Assembly: GCA_947502635.1 (NCBI GenBank)
Contig: CANNAN010000001.1
Coordinates: forward strand, 248,001 to 312,000
Direction: 5' to 3'
Length of the DNA stretch: 64,000 bases
Source: an uncultured Flavobacteriaceae bacterium
GTDB lineage: Bacteria; Bacteroidota; Bacteroidia; Flavobacteriales; Flavobacteriaceae
Part shown: in pieces, positions 16,255 to 25,377 of the stretch
Numbering within the stretch: position 1 is the stretch's first letter
How the letters are laid out: the number at the start of each line of letters is the position of its first letter
Translations under genes and position numbers: made by a program
The notes under the pieces: generated by a model
Database searches by the model: none
What the model was told of the DNA's origin: nothing
Seen by the model: the letters and a program-made list of their open reading frames with translations, nothing else

Positions 16255-18481
16255 CAGACTGATCATTATTAGTAGCTAAAGCATTGTAAAGTTTTTTCTC
16301 AAATTCTTCCTGTTTAAATGGTTTTGGAATGATATCAGTAAAACCAGCTTCATCAAATTCGTGCATTTTATCTTCAATAGTAACAGCAGTTAAAGCAAAA
16401 ATAGTTAACTCCTTATCAAAAGATCGAACTCTTTTTGTAGCTTCCATACCACTTATACCTGGCATATGAATATCCATTAAAACAATATCGTATTTGTTTG
16501 CTTTAATCATTTCAACAGCTTCTTCACCGTTATCTACAATATCACACCTAAGACTCATTTTAGTAAGAATCTTTTTGGTGATCATTTGATTGATTTTATT
16601 GTCTTCAACAACTAAAATCTTGACATTGGTTAAATCTAACGAACTGGTGTCCTCATTAAAATAGGTGGGTTTATTTTCTTTGGTCTCTTCTACAGGTGTA
16701 TATTCTAGAGGAATTTCAAAGTAGAATGTAGTGCCTTTTTCTAATTCACTTTTTACGTAAATTTGCCCTTTCAAAATGTCAATTAATCCTTTAACAATAG
16801 ATAGACCTAAACCTGTACCTCCATACTTACGATTTATTTGTATAGAACCTTGTGAAAAGCTCTCAAACATATTGTCTTGCTTTTCTTGACTAATACCTAT
16901 ACCATTATCTTCTACTTCAAAACGCAAGGTGTATATGTTGTCGTTTATTTCTATCTTATAGACTCTAATCCAAATGTCTCCATCTTTGGTGAACTTAATA
17001 GAATTACCAATTAAATTAATAAGAATTTGGGAGATTTTTAATTGATCAGCGATAAAATTCTCCGGTAGATCAGTATCGTATTCAGAATGAATTTTAACAT
17101 TGTTATCTATGGCAGAATTGTTAAGAGCTAAAACAATATTTTGTATTTTCTTTTTTAAGTTGAATGATTCGGGTTCTATGTCAACTTTATTGGCTTCAAT
17201 TTTATTTATTTGAAGAATATCATTAATGAAGGTTAAGAGGTAATCTCCAGAAAATTTTAAGGACTTTAAGTGTTGAACTTGTTCGGGTTTTGGGCTTTCA
17301 TCTAGTAGCATATTACTTAATCCCGTAACAGCATAAAGAGGTGTACGTAACTCATGCGTTACAGTAGATAAGAAATTAGCTTTGGTTTTTGAAGCTAATT
17401 CTGCTTTTTCTTTAGCAATAATAAGTTCTCCATTTTTTTTATGAAGCATATTATTGGTTTTAAGCCTTATATTGTTGTTTTTATAAAGTGATAAAGTTAG
17501 TAATGATAAAATGGTAATTAAAGCAACACTTAATATAGAAATTAAAGTACCTAAATTTTTATCATCTTCAGCTTTTTCCAATTGTTCTACGATCTCAATA
17601 TTCTTTTCATTAGCCTCATTTAACAAGTATTGTGTTTCTTGATCTTTTGAAGAGTTTATACGAGTAAGCGTTCTTATAGAATCTGAAAGGTTTAAATGAT
17701 CTAATAAATATTGTCTTGAAAGCTTAAAATCTTCTATAGCTTTATATATATTACTAATAATAAAATAGCCCTGACTGAGTATTCCTTTAAAGTCGTTGTT
17801 TTTAGCAATCTCTAAGCCTTCATTAGCAAAAGTTAAGGCTTTTTCATGATCACCTAATTTATTGTAAATGATTCCATGATTAATAAGGGCATCACTTTGT
17901 GTTTTTTTGAAGTCGCCTTTTTTTGCTTGAGCCAAAGATTGCTCAATAATATCCCTAGCTTTTCCATAGTTTTTCAAAAACATATAAGTCTTACCTTCAG
18001 ATAAAAGCACTTCAGCTAAATTTTCATTTAAACCTTCTTCTTGAAATTTTGATTTTGCTGCACGGTAAGAGTCTAGAGCTTGGTGATAGTCTTTCTTTTT
18101 CAAATATACGTCCCCAAAAATTTTATAAGACTTCCCTAAGTTTTTGTTGTCATTAATAATTCTTTGTACTTCTATTGCTTTATTAAGTGATTTTATAGCA
18201 TTGTCTTCCTCTTCAATAATAAGTTGAAGCTTCCCTTTAATGGCATAAATGACACCAATACTTTTTTTGTTATCTGATTTTTCAGCCGCTTTTAAGGCGA
18301 TATCTAGGTTTTTTTGAGCATCGTAATAGTTGTATTTCTCCAATTCTACTTGAGATTGCTCTATATGGTAGTTGATGTTATTTTGCTGTATTTCAGGATC
18401 GTCATCCATTGTTTTTTGAGACGAAGCACACAGACTAAATAACATTACTATAATGTATATGTAGTTTTTAACTTGGGACAT
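16244..18481 (-). CDS. Hybrid sensor histidine kinase with TPR sensor region
   Basis: 745 residues from the ATG at 18481 (an upstream TTG is also in frame). Order: signal peptide (1-22), five to six tetratricopeptide repeats in the periplasmic part (about 30-280), a membrane segment (about 310-335), a dimerisation domain with phospho-acceptor H376 in STVTHELRTPL, an ATPase domain (NLIGNSIKFT; EDNGIGIS; GTGLGLSIVKGL), and a C-terminal receiver with D670 (VLMDIHMPGISG). No DNA-binding domain is present, so the output must go through another regulator. It follows gap by 27 nt and may be co-transcribed with lipA and gap. Confidence 0.9.
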   Translation of the reverse strand: MSQVKNYIYIIVMLFSLCASSQKTMDDDPEIQQNNINYHIEQSQVELEKYNYYDAQKNLDIALKAAEKSDNKKSIGVIYAIKGKLQLIIEEEDNAIKSLNKAIEVQRIINDNKNLGKSYKIFGDVYLKKKDYHQALDSYRAAKSKFQEEGLNENLAEVLLSEGKTYMFLKNYGKARDIIEQSLAQAKKGDFKKTQSDALINHGIIYNKLGDHEKALTFANEGLEIAKNNDFKGILSQGYFIISNIYKAIEDFKLSRQYLLDHLNLSDSIRTLTRINSSKDQETQYLLNEANEKNIEIVEQLEKAEDDKNLGTLISILSVALITILSLLTLSLYKNNNIRLKTNNMLHKKNGELIIAKEKAELASKTKANFLSTVTHELRTPLYAVTGLSNMLLDESPKPEQVQHLKSLKFSGDYLLTFINDILQINKIEANKVDIEPESFNLKKKIQNIVLALNNSAIDNNVKIHSEYDTDLPENFIADQLKISQILINLIGNSIKFTKDGDIWIRVYKIEINDNIYTLRFEVEDNGIGISQEKQDNMFESFSQGSIQINRKYGGTGLGLSIVKGLIDILKGQIYVKSELEKGTTFYFEIPLEYTPVEETKENKPTYFNEDTSSLDLTNVKILVVEDNKINQMITKKILTKMSLRCDIVDNGEEAVEMIKANKYDIVLMDIHMPGISGMEATKRVRSFDKELTIFALTAVTIEDKMHEFDEAGFTDIIPKPFKQEEFEKKLYNALATNNDQSATA

Positions 18482-18508
18482 TTTGTTCAATATTACTAGC
18501 AAATATAA

Positions 18509-19528
18509 TTATTTTATCGATAAAGTACACTTTTTTTCCGACAAATTACACATCAGATCAATTATTCGTTTGGAATAACCACTTTCATTATCATACCATC
18601 CAATTATTTTTACCATGTTTCCAATTACAGATGTCATACCTGCATCAAAAATACAAGAATTTGTATTTCCGACAATATCAATAGAAACTATAGGATCTTC
18701 AGTATATTCTAAAATACCTTTATAATCATTTTCAGAAGCTTCTTTAAAAGCATCATTTATATCTTTTATTGAGACATTCTTTTTTACATTAAAAGTGATA
18801 TCTGTTAATGAGCCATTTATCACAGGAACTCTTATACCGCAACCGCCTATAACATCTGATAAGTCTGGAAATATCTTAGTTAGTGCTTTAGCAGCTCCAG
18901 TGGTGGTAGGCACAATAGATTGACTTGCAGCTCTTGAGCGACGTAAATCGCGGTGTGGTTGATCATGTAAACTTTGATCGGTTGTATAAGAATGTACCGT
19001 AGTGATGTAAGCCTGATTAATACCACAAAGTCTATTAACAATATCAATCATTGGTGCTGCATTGTTGGTTGTGCATGATGCATTAGAAATGATAGTTTCA
19101 GAGCCATCTATAATGTTATCATTAACACCTAGAACAATTGTTTTTATGGTGTCTTCTGAAGGTGGAACACTTAAAATAACACATTTTGCACCATTATTTA
19201 TATGGTTTTGTAGTATGGAAGCCGTTTTAAATTTCCCAGTAGCTTCTATAACAAAATCTATAGCGTATGGTTCCCAATTGATTGTTTTAGGGTGGTTGTT
19301 ATTTAGTAAAGGAATTTTTTCTTGATTTACAATAATGTTGCCATCATCGTCGTAGGATACATGGCCTTTAAATAATCCATGAACACTATCATATTTAAGT
19401 AGATGACTTAATGTTTTAGCATCGGCTAAATCATTAATAGCAACAACTTTTATGTTTTTATAATCTTGAAGTAATCTAAAAACACGCCTGCCTATTCTCC
19501 CAAAACCATTGATCGCAACAGTAATCAT
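18509..19528 (-). CDS. gap: Glyceraldehyde-3-phosphate dehydrogenase, type I
   Basis: 339 residues. It interconverts glyceraldehyde-3-phosphate and 1,3-bisphosphoglycerate with NAD. NAD-binding GFGRIGRRVFR is at 8-18, followed by the aspartate of AINDL. The catalytic cysteine lies in SNASCTTNNAAP and the histidine in TTVHSYTTDQ; HRDLRRSRAASQSIVP is the phosphate-binding loop. The gene begins 2 nt after the lipA stop, an arrangement that suggests coupled translation. Genomes of this family often have more than one gap gene; which copy is glycolytic cannot be told here. Confidence 0.93.
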   Translation of the reverse strand: MITVAINGFGRIGRRVFRLLQDYKNIKVVAINDLADAKTLSHLLKYDSVHGLFKGHVSYDDDGNIIVNQEKIPLLNNNHPKTINWEPYAIDFVIEATGKFKTASILQNHINNGAKCVILSVPPSEDTIKTIVLGVNDNIIDGSETIISNASCTTNNAAPMIDIVNRLCGINQAYITTVHSYTTDQSLHDQPHRDLRRSRAASQSIVPTTTGAAKALTKIFPDLSDVIGGCGIRVPVINGSLTDITFNVKKNVSIKDINDAFKEASENDYKGILEYTEDPIVSIDIVGNTNSCIFDAGMTSVIGNMVKIIGWYDNESGYSKRIIDLMCNLSEKKCTLSIK

Positions 19529-19530
19529 AT

Positions 19531-20409
19531 TTAATTTATGTGTTTTTGCGCTCGGTAAGAAGATCTTACTAAAGCACTACTTTCAACATGACGAAAGCCT
19601 AACTCAAGGCCAATTTCTTCGTATTCTTTAAATTGATCAGGATTTATAAATTGTTTTACGGGTAAGTGCTTTTTACTGGGTTGAAGATATTGACCAATAG
19701 TTACAACATCAACATCATTTTCTTTAAGGTCATGTAGCGTAGCAATAACTTCTTCTCTGGTTTCTCCTAAACCAAGCATAATACCAGATTTTGTGCGTCT
19801 TTGCCCTTGTTGTTTTAAATATTTTAAAACGCCCATACTTCTATCATATTGAGCTTGTATACGAACCTCTCGAGTTAAACGTCTTACTGTTTCAATATTA
19901 TGAGATACAACTTCAGGCGCTACATCAATAATTCTGTCTATATGTTGTTCTATGCCTTGAAAATCTGGAATTAAAGTTTCAAGTGTCGTTTCAGGATTCA
20001 TTCTACGTACCGCTTTAACGGTTTCAGACCACATAATGCTTCCCATATCTTTTAAATCATCTCTGTCAACACTTGTTAAAACAGCATGTTTAATTTTCAT
20101 GATTTTTATAGAGCGTGCCACTTTTTCGGGTTCATCCCAATCTACAGTTTCTGGTCTTCCAGTTTTAACACCACAAAAACCACAAGAACGCGTGCAAACA
20201 TTCCCTAATATCATGAAGGTAGCAGTCCCTTCTCCCCAGCATTCACCCATATTTGGGCAACTACCAGAAGTACAAATAGTATTTAGTTTGTATTTATCGA
20301 CCAAACCTCTAAGTTCAGTATATTTTTTACCTGTTGGAAGCTTAACACGAAGCCATTTTGGTTTCGCTTGTCGTTCTGGTAATATATTTGAAGCAGTTTC
20401 TGAATTCAT
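19531..20409 (-). CDS. lipA: Lipoyl synthase
   Basis: 292 residues. This radical-SAM enzyme inserts two sulfurs into octanoyl groups on lipoyl-dependent enzymes. Both clusters are visible: the auxiliary-cluster cysteines in [12 protein letters not shown], and the radical-SAM motif CTRSCGFC. The C-terminal [15 protein letters not shown] carries the serine that ligates the auxiliary cluster. A TATCTTTG promoter box lies 18 nt before the ATG. It heads a run with gap and the hybrid kinase. Confidence 0.95.
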   Translation of the reverse strand: MNSETASNILPERQAKPKWLRVKLPTGKKYTELRGLVDKYKLNTICTSGSCPNMGECWGEGTATFMILGNVCTRSCGFCGVKTGRPETVDWDEPEKVARSIKIMKIKHAVLTSVDRDDLKDMGSIMWSETVKAVRRMNPETTLETLIPDFQGIEQHIDRIIDVAPEVVSHNIETVRRLTREVRIQAQYDRSMGVLKYLKQQGQRRTKSGIMLGLGETREEVIATLHDLKENDVDVVTIGQYLQPSKKHLPVKQFINPDQFKEYEEIGLELGFRHVESSALVRSSYRAQKHIN

Positions 20410-20426
20410 ACATTAAAAATAAAGCG

Positions 20427-20434
20427 CAAAGATA
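20427..20434 (-). promoter_or_regulatory. -7 box of lipA
   Basis: TATCTTTG on the minus strand, a perfect TAnnTTTG match; the predicted start is about 10 nt before the lipA ATG. No clear TTG is seen at -33. Confidence 0.45.
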
Positions 20435-20457
20435 CAAATAATGCTTTTAAAAGTACC

Positions 20458-21702
20458 TTATAAAGTGGAGAGGTACCAGATACTAAATCCTATTAAAAAA
20501 GTAATTCCCATCCAGCTTAAAATATGAAGCTGCTTTGAGGGCCGCCAATCTTTAGGCGTGTGTTTGCTAGAAATTAAGCGATAATTGATAATGGCATAAA
20601 AGGGAGCTGTAATGAATGATAAGATGGTCGCTACTTTAATAAGGAAACCCATTTCTGATGCAAAAAAGAAAAAGATACTAATAGTTCCTATGGCTAATAA
20701 GGCGATCCAAAAAGTATAATTGAATTTTGAAGATGTGTTAAAAAGCAATTGTGTGGTTCTGGCCATGGCTCTTGGTGAGGCATCTAATGTTGTTAGTGTG
20801 GTACTAAACATTGTTGTAAAAGCTGCAACGCCAATAATTATATAGGCCCAATCTCCCAGACTACTTGTGTACATTTTTATTAACTGATTAGAAAATGCAC
20901 CAGCAGAACTACTAAATGTTTCACCATTATTAAACATGACCAAGGCGCCTAATAAAAGAAAACCAATACCTAAAACGATGGTGCTTATATAGCCAACATT
21001 AAAATCGAATAATGCTGATTTAGTATTGTATATTTTCGTGTCCTTCTTTTTTTCAATACACCAAAGCGATTGCCATACCGAAATATCTAAAGGTGCTGGC
21101 ATCCAACCCATAAAAGCTATTAAAAAGGCTATCTCTAGAGTGTTATTTGGTAATGTTTGAGCAAAAGATAATGCTTTGGTGTTATCAGATAAAGCCATGC
21201 TTACAGCAACTATCGTGCTAATGGTTAATGTGATAATAATAATCTTCATCAACTTATCTAATAGTTTGTATTTGCCAATTAATAGTAATAATAAACATAT
21301 ACTGGTGATGATTACAGTCCAAATTTCAGTGCTGGTTATAACTTTATTTCCAATTTCAAAAGTTGGAAAATTACCAAAAAGCGTAGTGGCTAAGCCTGCA
21401 GTTACTATAGTTACAGCGGTTTGAATAGTAAACATAGTTGCTAAACTCAATACATAGTAGGTTGTTAAAACACCTTTTCCTAATTTATTATAGCCATCTA
21501 ATAAACTTTCGCCAGTTGCTGTTGCATAACGGGGACCAAATTGAAAAAACGGATACTTAAATATATTTACTAAAAGTAAAGCCCAAAGAAAACCTAAGCC
21601 AAAATCGGCACCAGCACGTGTAGATTGTACCAAATGTGATACGCCAACAGCCGCACCAGCAAATAGTAAGCCAGGGCCTAGGTATTTGAGTTTGGAAATC
21701 AT
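20458..21702 (-). CDS. Nramp-related metal transporter lacking the DPGN site
   Basis: 414 residues with about 11 membrane segments, the length of Nramp proteins. The AGADFG motif at 30-35 aligns with the conserved AGAxFG after the first helix break, but the metal-binding DPGN just before it is replaced by G20-V21-S22-H23. In the sixth helix the MPH motif is MPAPLD: the methionine is kept and the histidine is not. Proteins of this superfamily with altered sites carry Mg2+ or Al3+ rather than Mn2+/Fe2+, so the substrate is uncertain. It begins directly after the sigma-factor stop and is co-transcribed with it. Confidence 0.8.
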   Translation of the reverse strand: MISKLKYLGPGLLFAGAAVGVSHLVQSTRAGADFGLGFLWALLLVNIFKYPFFQFGPRYATATGESLLDGYNKLGKGVLTTYYVLSLATMFTIQTAVTIVTAGLATTLFGNFPTFEIGNKVITSTEIWTVIITSICLLLLLIGKYKLLDKLMKIIIITLTISTIVAVSMALSDNTKALSFAQTLPNNTLEIAFLIAFMGWMPAPLDISVWQSLWCIEKKKDTKIYNTKSALFDFNVGYISTIVLGIGFLLLGALVMFNNGETFSSSAGAFSNQLIKMYTSSLGDWAYIIIGVAAFTTMFSTTLTTLDASPRAMARTTQLLFNTSSKFNYTFWIALLAIGTISIFFFFASEMGFLIKVATILSFITAPFYAIINYRLISSKHTPKDWRPSKQLHILSWMGITFLIGFSIWYLSTL

Positions 21703-22248
21703 TTATTTTTTTCTAATAATTTCAGCAAGTAATTTTTTTGCACGCAGTAATTTTACCTTAACATTATTTATAGGTTCATCCAATTCTTTTGAAATTTCCT
21801 TATAACTTAATTCTTGAAAATAACGCAAATTTATAACTTCTTGATAGTGAGGTTTTAGTTTTTTGATATCTCGTAGCAATTTAGCTAAATGTTGTTCGGT
21901 AATTAGTTTGTCTTCAGGGGAAGGCGATTCATCTAAAACTTGAAAAAGATCGCCATCATTTTTAGATATAATCTGAGTAATGGAATTTTTTTCTTTTCGA
22001 AGTAAATCAATATGAATATTTTTTGAGATCGTAATTAACCATGTTTTAAACTTGAAACCATCGTCAAAGGTCTCAATTTTGTCAAATGCTTTAGAGAAAG
22101 TCTGGATAGTAACATCTTCTGCATCATTTTCATTTTGTATGCGTTTTAACTGAAAACCATATACATCATCCCAAAAGAGATCTAATAAGTAATTAAAAGC
22201 TTTTTGGTCGTTTTCTTTAGCACGTTTTATGGCTTCGCTTATTTCCAA
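21703..22248 (-). CDS. RNA polymerase ECF-type sigma factor
   Basis: 181 residues from TTG at 22248; a stop lies just upstream and no ATG is available near the N-terminus. Region 2 is seen at about 25-80 (DVYGFQLKRIQNENDAEDVTIQTFSKAF) and region 4 at about 125-175 (LRYFQELSYKEISKELDEPINNVKVKL). No anti-sigma gene is adjacent; the neighbours are a glycosyltransferase (overlapping by 10 nt) and the Nramp-like transporter. Such sigma factors usually control an envelope stress or metal regulon. Confidence 0.88.
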   Translation of the reverse strand: MEISEAIKRAKENDQKAFNYLLDLFWDDVYGFQLKRIQNENDAEDVTIQTFSKAFDKIETFDDGFKFKTWLITISKNIHIDLLRKEKNSITQIISKNDGDLFQVLDESPSPEDKLITEQHLAKLLRDIKKLKPHYQEVINLRYFQELSYKEISKELDEPINNVKVKLLRAKKLLAEIIRKK

Positions 22249-23354
22249 TAATCAGGTTTTGATATAAGATTGTTTATAAAGATAGCTAATTGTGTAATAA
22301 TTAAAAAAACTTCTAAGAAAGGTAATAAGAGTAACAAATCGTTTTCTTTTAATTTCTTTGAAGGTTCTCCAAAAATAACATATTGTATGATAATTCTTGT
22401 TAAAAATAATACAAAAACTATTAACCAATTGTATGTTGTTGTAAATAAGGTGATTGCGAAAACCCAAAATAATAACTGTGAACTATAAATTAAGGTTAGT
22501 AAAATTTTATGCTTTAATTTATAGTGTTTAGCTGTTGAAACATGACGCCTTTTTTGTTTGAACCAGTCTTTAAAAGTGGTTTTAGGGATGGACTCAGTAA
22601 AGCCATTTTTTACAAAACAAATAGCTGTGTTCTTTTTATTTGCGACTTGATTAACAAATAAATCATCATCGCCAGAACGTATTTTCATATGATTAACAAA
22701 GCCATTATTTTTGAAAAAAGTATTCTTTGTGTAAGCTAAATTTCTGCCAACCCCCATATAAGGAATTCCTAATTTTGCAAAAGAAAAGTATTGCATGGCG
22801 GTTACTAATGTTTCAAAACGAATGAGCTTATTTAATAAGGAATTTTTAATTTTTGAATACCCACTATAACCTAAAACAAGCTGCTTTCCTTTAGTAAAAT
22901 GGCTACTCATATGTCTAATCCAATATTTGGAAACAGGTTTGCAGTCGGCATCTGTGAATAAAAGAAACTCATTTTTTGAAGCTTTGATACCAAGCGTTAA
23001 AGCGTATTTCTTGTTTCCCCAGAATGTTTCATTACTTCTAACATTTACAATGTTAATATTTTCATGTTGACTTGCAAATTGTTCCATGACTTCCAATGTA
23101 TTATCCTGAGAAGCATCGTTAATTAAAACAATTTCAAAATTTGGATAGTCTTGATTGATTATAGAAGGCAAGAAATTTTGCAAATTTTCAGCTTCATTTT
23201 TTGCACAAATAAGAACTGAAACGTCAATGTTTTTTCGAGATTTTTTTTCTTGTTTAAGAACAGTAAACCTCGAAAAGAAAAAAATATAAAAGATTGCTTG
23301 AATAATAACTACGGCAATAAATGCGCAGAAAATAAAATCAAGAAATAGCATCAT
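22239..23354 (-). CDS. Family 2 glycosyltransferase, membrane-bound
   Basis: 371 residues. An N-terminal helix (about 5-27) precedes a GT-A domain: VSVLICAKNEAENL, the nucleotide-binding aspartate in LINDASQDNT, the metal-binding FTDADCKP, and a KQKRRHVS motif that matches the QxxRW position of processive enzymes. Three C-terminal membrane segments follow (about 285-365). It resembles synthases that make or export surface polysaccharide or glycolipid. It starts 6 nt after the small membrane protein and overlaps the sigma gene. Confidence 0.88.
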   Translation of the reverse strand: MMLFLDFIFCAFIAVVIIQAIFYIFFFSRFTVLKQEKKSRKNIDVSVLICAKNEAENLQNFLPSIINQDYPNFEIVLINDASQDNTLEVMEQFASQHENINIVNVRSNETFWGNKKYALTLGIKASKNEFLLFTDADCKPVSKYWIRHMSSHFTKGKQLVLGYSGYSKIKNSLLNKLIRFETLVTAMQYFSFAKLGIPYMGVGRNLAYTKNTFFKNNGFVNHMKIRSGDDDLFVNQVANKKNTAICFVKNGFTESIPKTTFKDWFKQKRRHVSTAKHYKLKHKILLTLIYSSQLLFWVFAITLFTTTYNWLIVFVLFLTRIIIQYVIFGEPSKKLKENDLLLLLPFLEVFLIITQLAIFINNLISKPDYWK

Positions 23355-23360
23355 AAATTA

Positions 23361-23564
23361 TTACGAATGTTGAGGTTCATTACAATCGCTAAATTGATCT
23401 GGAGTTTTTCCACAAAAACCACAAGCTTCACCATCTTCGTTAAGCATTGGGTTTTGGCTCGCACAAGTACCAGCAAACTTACCGTCTTTTTTTGCCCAAA
23501 TTTTAATAGCAATTCCTGCAATTCCTAGTCCTAATAAAACGATAGTTATTAAAAGAAGTTTCAT
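23361..23564 (-). CDS. Small membrane-anchored cysteine-rich protein
   Basis: 67 residues from the ATG at 23564. One N-terminal helix (LLLITIVLLGLGIAGIAIKIW) is followed by a soluble tail with four cysteines (GTCASQNPML, GEACGFCGKTP, SDC). This pattern occurs in small flavobacterial proteins annotated only as membrane or secreted. The paired cysteines could hold a metal or a disulfide. It leads the glycosyltransferase/sigma/Nramp transcript. Confidence 0.72.
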   Translation of the reverse strand: MKLLLITIVLLGLGIAGIAIKIWAKKDGKFAGTCASQNPMLNEDGEACGFCGKTPDQFSDCNEPQHS

Positions 23565-23670
23565 GTGATAATATTTATTGTTCATCAAAAAATCACACAA
23601 AAACATCTATTTGACCTTTGTAAAATTTGAAGGTCTTTATAAAGGATATTTCGTTATGATTTATTTTTTA

Positions 23671-23678
23671 CAAAGATA
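23671..23678 (-). promoter_or_regulatory. -7 box of the small protein/glycosyltransferase/sigma/Nramp operon
   Basis: TATCTTTG on the minus strand, a perfect TAnnTTTG match. The leader to the ATG at 23564 would be about 100 nt and contains a GACCTT/AAGGTC hairpin at 23613-23635. Confidence 0.45.
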
Positions 23679-23784
23679 ATGCTTTTAGTTAAAAATGCTG
23701 CTGAATATAGTAAGGATATGTAATGAGTGACGAATTGCATTATTTGGTGTCTAATTAAGGTATTAACTAATTAAATTAATATTT

Positions 23785-24471
23785 ATGAAAAAATTATTTG
23801 CGGAATTTTTTGGAACATTTTGGCTTGTCTTTGGAGGTTGTGGCAGTGCTGTTTTTGCGGCGGGTTATCCAGAATTAGGAATTGGTTTTGTTGGTGTAGC
23901 TCTGGCATTTGGGCTTACTGTGTTAACGATGGCTTATGCTGTAGGGCATATTTCTGGTGGACATTTTAATCCAGCGGTGTCCCTTGGCTTATGGGCAGGA
24001 GGGAAGTTTGAAGCTAAAGATCTACTAGGTTATATTGTTGCACAGTTAATTGGTGCTGTAGCTGCAGCAGGCGTATTGTATTTAATTGTAACTAATAAGT
24101 CTGATTTTGTTACCGTTGGAGGTTTTGCAGCCAATGGCTATGGTGATTTATCACCTGATGGTTATTCAATGACTGCAGCATTAATAGTAGAATTTTTACT
24201 AACGGCTTTTTTCTTATTAATAATTTTGGGAAGTACAGATGCTAGAGCTCCTAAAGGATTTGCGCCTATAGCTATTGGTTTGGGTTTAACTTTAATACAT
24301 TTAATAAGCATCCCTATAACAAATACATCGGTTAACCCAGCACGTTCTACGAGTCAGGCACTATTTGCAGAAGGCGCTTTTACCTCACAGCTTTGGTTAT
24401 TTTGGGTGGCTCCAATTGCGGGTGCTATAGTTGCAGGTTTTATACATAAAGCATTATTTAATAAAGAATAA
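23785..24471 (+). CDS. aqpZ: Aquaporin Z-like water channel
   Basis: 228 residues with six membrane helices. The two pore motifs are [13 protein letters not shown] (about 58-70) and [12 protein letters not shown] (about 180-191). The pore Arg follows the second NPA and the histidine in [12 protein letters not shown] lies in helix 5; both belong to the narrow aromatic/arginine filter of water-selective AqpZ rather than glycerol facilitators. It is a single gene closed by a strong bidirectional terminator. Confidence 0.93.
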   Translation: MKKLFAEFFGTFWLVFGGCGSAVFAAGYPELGIGFVGVALAFGLTVLTMAYAVGHISGGHFNPAVSLGLWAGGKFEAKDLLGYIVAQLIGAVAAAGVLYLIVTNKSDFVTVGGFAANGYGDLSPDGYSMTAALIVEFLLTAFFLLIILGSTDARAPKGFAPIAIGLGLTLIHLISIPITNTSVNPARSTSQALFAEGAFTSQLWLFWVAPIAGAIVAGFIHKALFNKE

Positions 24472-24518
24472 TGATATCAAATGTTATATTCAATTTGATA
24501 TTAGAATTAATAGTATAA

Positions 24519-24553
24519 AAAAGCCTCGTTTTAATAATTAAAACGAGGCTTTT
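24519..24553. terminator. Bidirectional intrinsic terminator
   Basis: Perfect 16-bp arms, AAAAGCCTCGTTTTAA and its complement, around a 3-nt loop, lying between the converging aquaporin and anti-sigma genes. Confidence 0.9.
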
Positions 24554-24576
24554 AACTTTATTTATTATTATGATTG

Positions 24577-25365
24577 CTATTGTAAGCTTATTTCTGCGAC
24601 TTTATTTTCTATAGAAGCAATAGTATTTCCGCCTTTTGGTTCTATGGTAATATTTAATGCAAGCGCATTTTCAGCGTACGGAAGCGCCATAAGTTGTCTG
24701 TCCGCTTCATTTAAAATGCCTAAACTTACCATTTTACCTTGCAATTCGGCCCATATTTGGTAGCATTGCTCTTCAGGTAGTTTAGGTAATGAGACCACAT
24801 CGATCATTGATGTTTTGTCTTCTGGGTTTATGTAAGCAACCGTTTTTAAATCTTTAGCTCTTTCATTTCCTTTGATAATATATTTCTCAGTCTCAGGATT
24901 GTTAAGCTTTAATAGTTGCCTCATAACATTATCAAGCATCATATTATTTTTTTCAATATCATTTCGCAAATCAAAAATTTCATCAACCACGACTTGGTTT
25001 TCTTGAGACAGCTTTTGTTTTTGAGAATAGAAATGATAAGAAGAACCTGCAAAAATTAAGGCTGCAATACTAGCAGCTACGCTAAATTTATACCACGATT
25101 TGTATTTTTTTCGTGTGTTTAAATTAACAACTGGTTTTTCATCAAGCTCATCTAAAATATTATTTAAGATGCTTTTTGGGGCTTCAACGGCATTGCTTTT
25201 AGCAACAATTTCTAAATTGTACTGCAATGTGTTGTAGGCGTTCTGTACTTCTGGATATTTTGAAATATAAGATTCAACCATTTCTGTTTCTGCAGAAGTA
25301 GTTTTACCTAATAGATAGCTTTCTAAAAGGCCAGAACTTAAAAAAGTAGTTATTTTCTCATTCAT
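24577..25365 (-). CDS. Anti-sigma factor, RskA type
   Basis: 262 residues. The N-terminal cytoplasmic part (1-90) begins with SSGLLESYLLGKTTSAETEMV, the sigma-binding fold of RskA-like proteins. One membrane segment (about 92-110, FSVAASIAALIFAGSSYHFY) is followed by a short coiled coil and the C-terminal RskA domain (INPEDKTSMIDVVSLPKLP, YQIWAELQGKMVSLG). It should hold the upstream sigma factor at the membrane. The zinc-binding HxxxCxxC of ZAS-type anti-sigmas is absent. It starts 12 nt after the sigma gene. Confidence 0.9.
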   Translation of the reverse strand: MNEKITTFLSSGLLESYLLGKTTSAETEMVESYISKYPEVQNAYNTLQYNLEIVAKSNAVEAPKSILNNILDELDEKPVVNLNTRKKYKSWYKFSVAASIAALIFAGSSYHFYSQKQKLSQENQVVVDEIFDLRNDIEKNNMMLDNVMRQLLKLNNPETEKYIIKGNERAKDLKTVAYINPEDKTSMIDVVSLPKLPEEQCYQIWAELQGKMVSLGILNEADRQLMALPYAENALALNITIEPKGGNTIASIENKVAEISLQ

Positions 25366-25377
25366 GACTTTGTTTAG

